This document shows, in pieces, positions 63,885-64,000 of a stretch of 64,000 nucleotides of DNA. Location: the NCBI GenBank assembly GCA_016284295.1, contig JAEEOP010000027.1, positions 1-64,000 of the forward strand, read 5' to 3'. The position numbers were made by a program, and so were the translations under genes. Every line of letters begins with the position of its first letter. Within the stretch, counting starts at the first letter, position 1. Source of the DNA: Methanomassiliicoccaceae archaeon. Lineage in GTDB: Archaea; Thermoplasmatota; Thermoplasmata; Methanomassiliicoccales; Methanomethylophilaceae. Below the pieces are notes generated by a model. That model made no database searches. It was not told the origin of the DNA and worked only from the letters and a program-made list of their open reading frames with translations.

Positions 63885-64000
63885 TCAGCGGACCCTTCCG
63901 ATTATATGTTCGAGGATGTCGTCGCTGACGTCCTTCCCCGTAGCGTTCCTGAGGTTCTTGATGTGCGCATTGGAATTCACCTCGCATACCACAGGGCCAT
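63885..64000 (-). CDS. C-terminus of a second ATP-grasp ligase (RimK/LysX-like), cut by window end
   Basis: The last 38 residues read ...VVCEVNSNAHIKNLRNATGKD... and end DDILEHIIGRVR before TGA. The EVNSNA pattern with metal-binding Glu and Asn, followed by 'ATG.D', is the end of RimK-type ATP-grasp glutamate ligases. The gene continues beyond base 64000. It is 4 nt upstream of the other ATP-grasp gene, so they form an operon. Confidence 0.75.
   Translation of the reverse strand, partial: GPVVCEVNSNAHIKNLRNATGKDVSDDILEHIIGRVR

Overview
The window is from a methylotrophic methanogen of the order Methanomassiliicoccales (Thermoplasmatota). It is probably a Methanomethylophilaceae-type genome; I infer this from gene content and did not search a database. 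The evidence is a complete mcrBDGA operon, a long operon of MCR-activation genes (component A2, McrC, marker proteins 3, 5, 6, 7, 15, 17), a YcaO protein of the McrA-thioglycine type, a methylcobamide:CoM methyltransferase and the corrinoid activase RamA. None of the roughly 60 intact genes I read ends in TAG; all end in TGA or TAA. One gene beside ramA carries an in-frame TAG. Both facts fit a genome in which UAG means pyrrolysine. Archaeal TATA boxes, leaderless starts, archaeal RNase P RNA, a split MMP/MCR gene set, FEN1 with a PCNA motif and L40e confirm an archaeon.

Layout. 1-5.4 kb: a membrane acyltransferase, ramA, the amber-containing coiled-coil gene, small unknown genes and an 8Fe ferredoxin. 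5.5-7.8 kb: RNase P RNA, then YcaO and a HAD phosphatase. 7.9-10.6 kb: a 908-residue tandem GlcD-like flavoprotein. 10.7-18.4 kb (minus): the MCR-activation operon A2-mcrC-MMP3-6-5-15-17-7, ending in a DUF123 nuclease-like gene. 18.5-20.1 kb (plus, divergent): a winged-helix regulator and an unknown partner. 20.3-24.7 kb (minus): mcrB-D-G-A plus a DUF2098 gene. 25-26.9 kb: a DUF169 protein and MtbA/MtaA. 27-30.8 kb: nucleases (phosphoesterase, YprB-like exonuclease, archaeal RecJ/DHH) and argF. 31-37.7 kb: two transporters, a small unknown, tRNA-His, RtcB, an HD phosphohydrolase and a PUA protein.

37.9-39.6 kb is the only clearly accessory stretch. It is AT-rich and holds a 52-aa AbrB-like protein, a striking series of RNA hairpins with a tiny ORF, and a frameshifted pseudogene. 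39.6-47.4 kb (minus): RarA, IleRS, a ThiF/TcdA-like enzyme, TatD, FEN1 and ribulose-phosphate epimerase. 47.5-57.2 kb: PAP2 phosphatase, RNase Z, a CBS-HTH regulator divergent from metK, a second winged-helix regulator, a TIM-barrel protein, L40e, a REC-DUF835 protein, enolase and nicotinate phosphoribosyltransferase. 57.4-64 kb: a zinc-ribbon protein behind a long hairpin, topoisomerase I, NikR, an exported beta-propeller, an AsnB-like amidotransferase domain and two ATP-grasp ligases, the last cut by the window end.

How it fits together. RamA reduces corrinoid proteins, MtbA/MtaA moves the methyl group to CoM, and McrABG releases methane. YcaO modifies McrA, and the A2/McrC/MMP operon activates MCR by ATP-driven reduction. 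NikR probably watches nickel, the metal of F430. MetK supplies the SAM needed for McrA methylations. A 13-nt sequence shared by the mcrB and mtbA leaders suggests common control.
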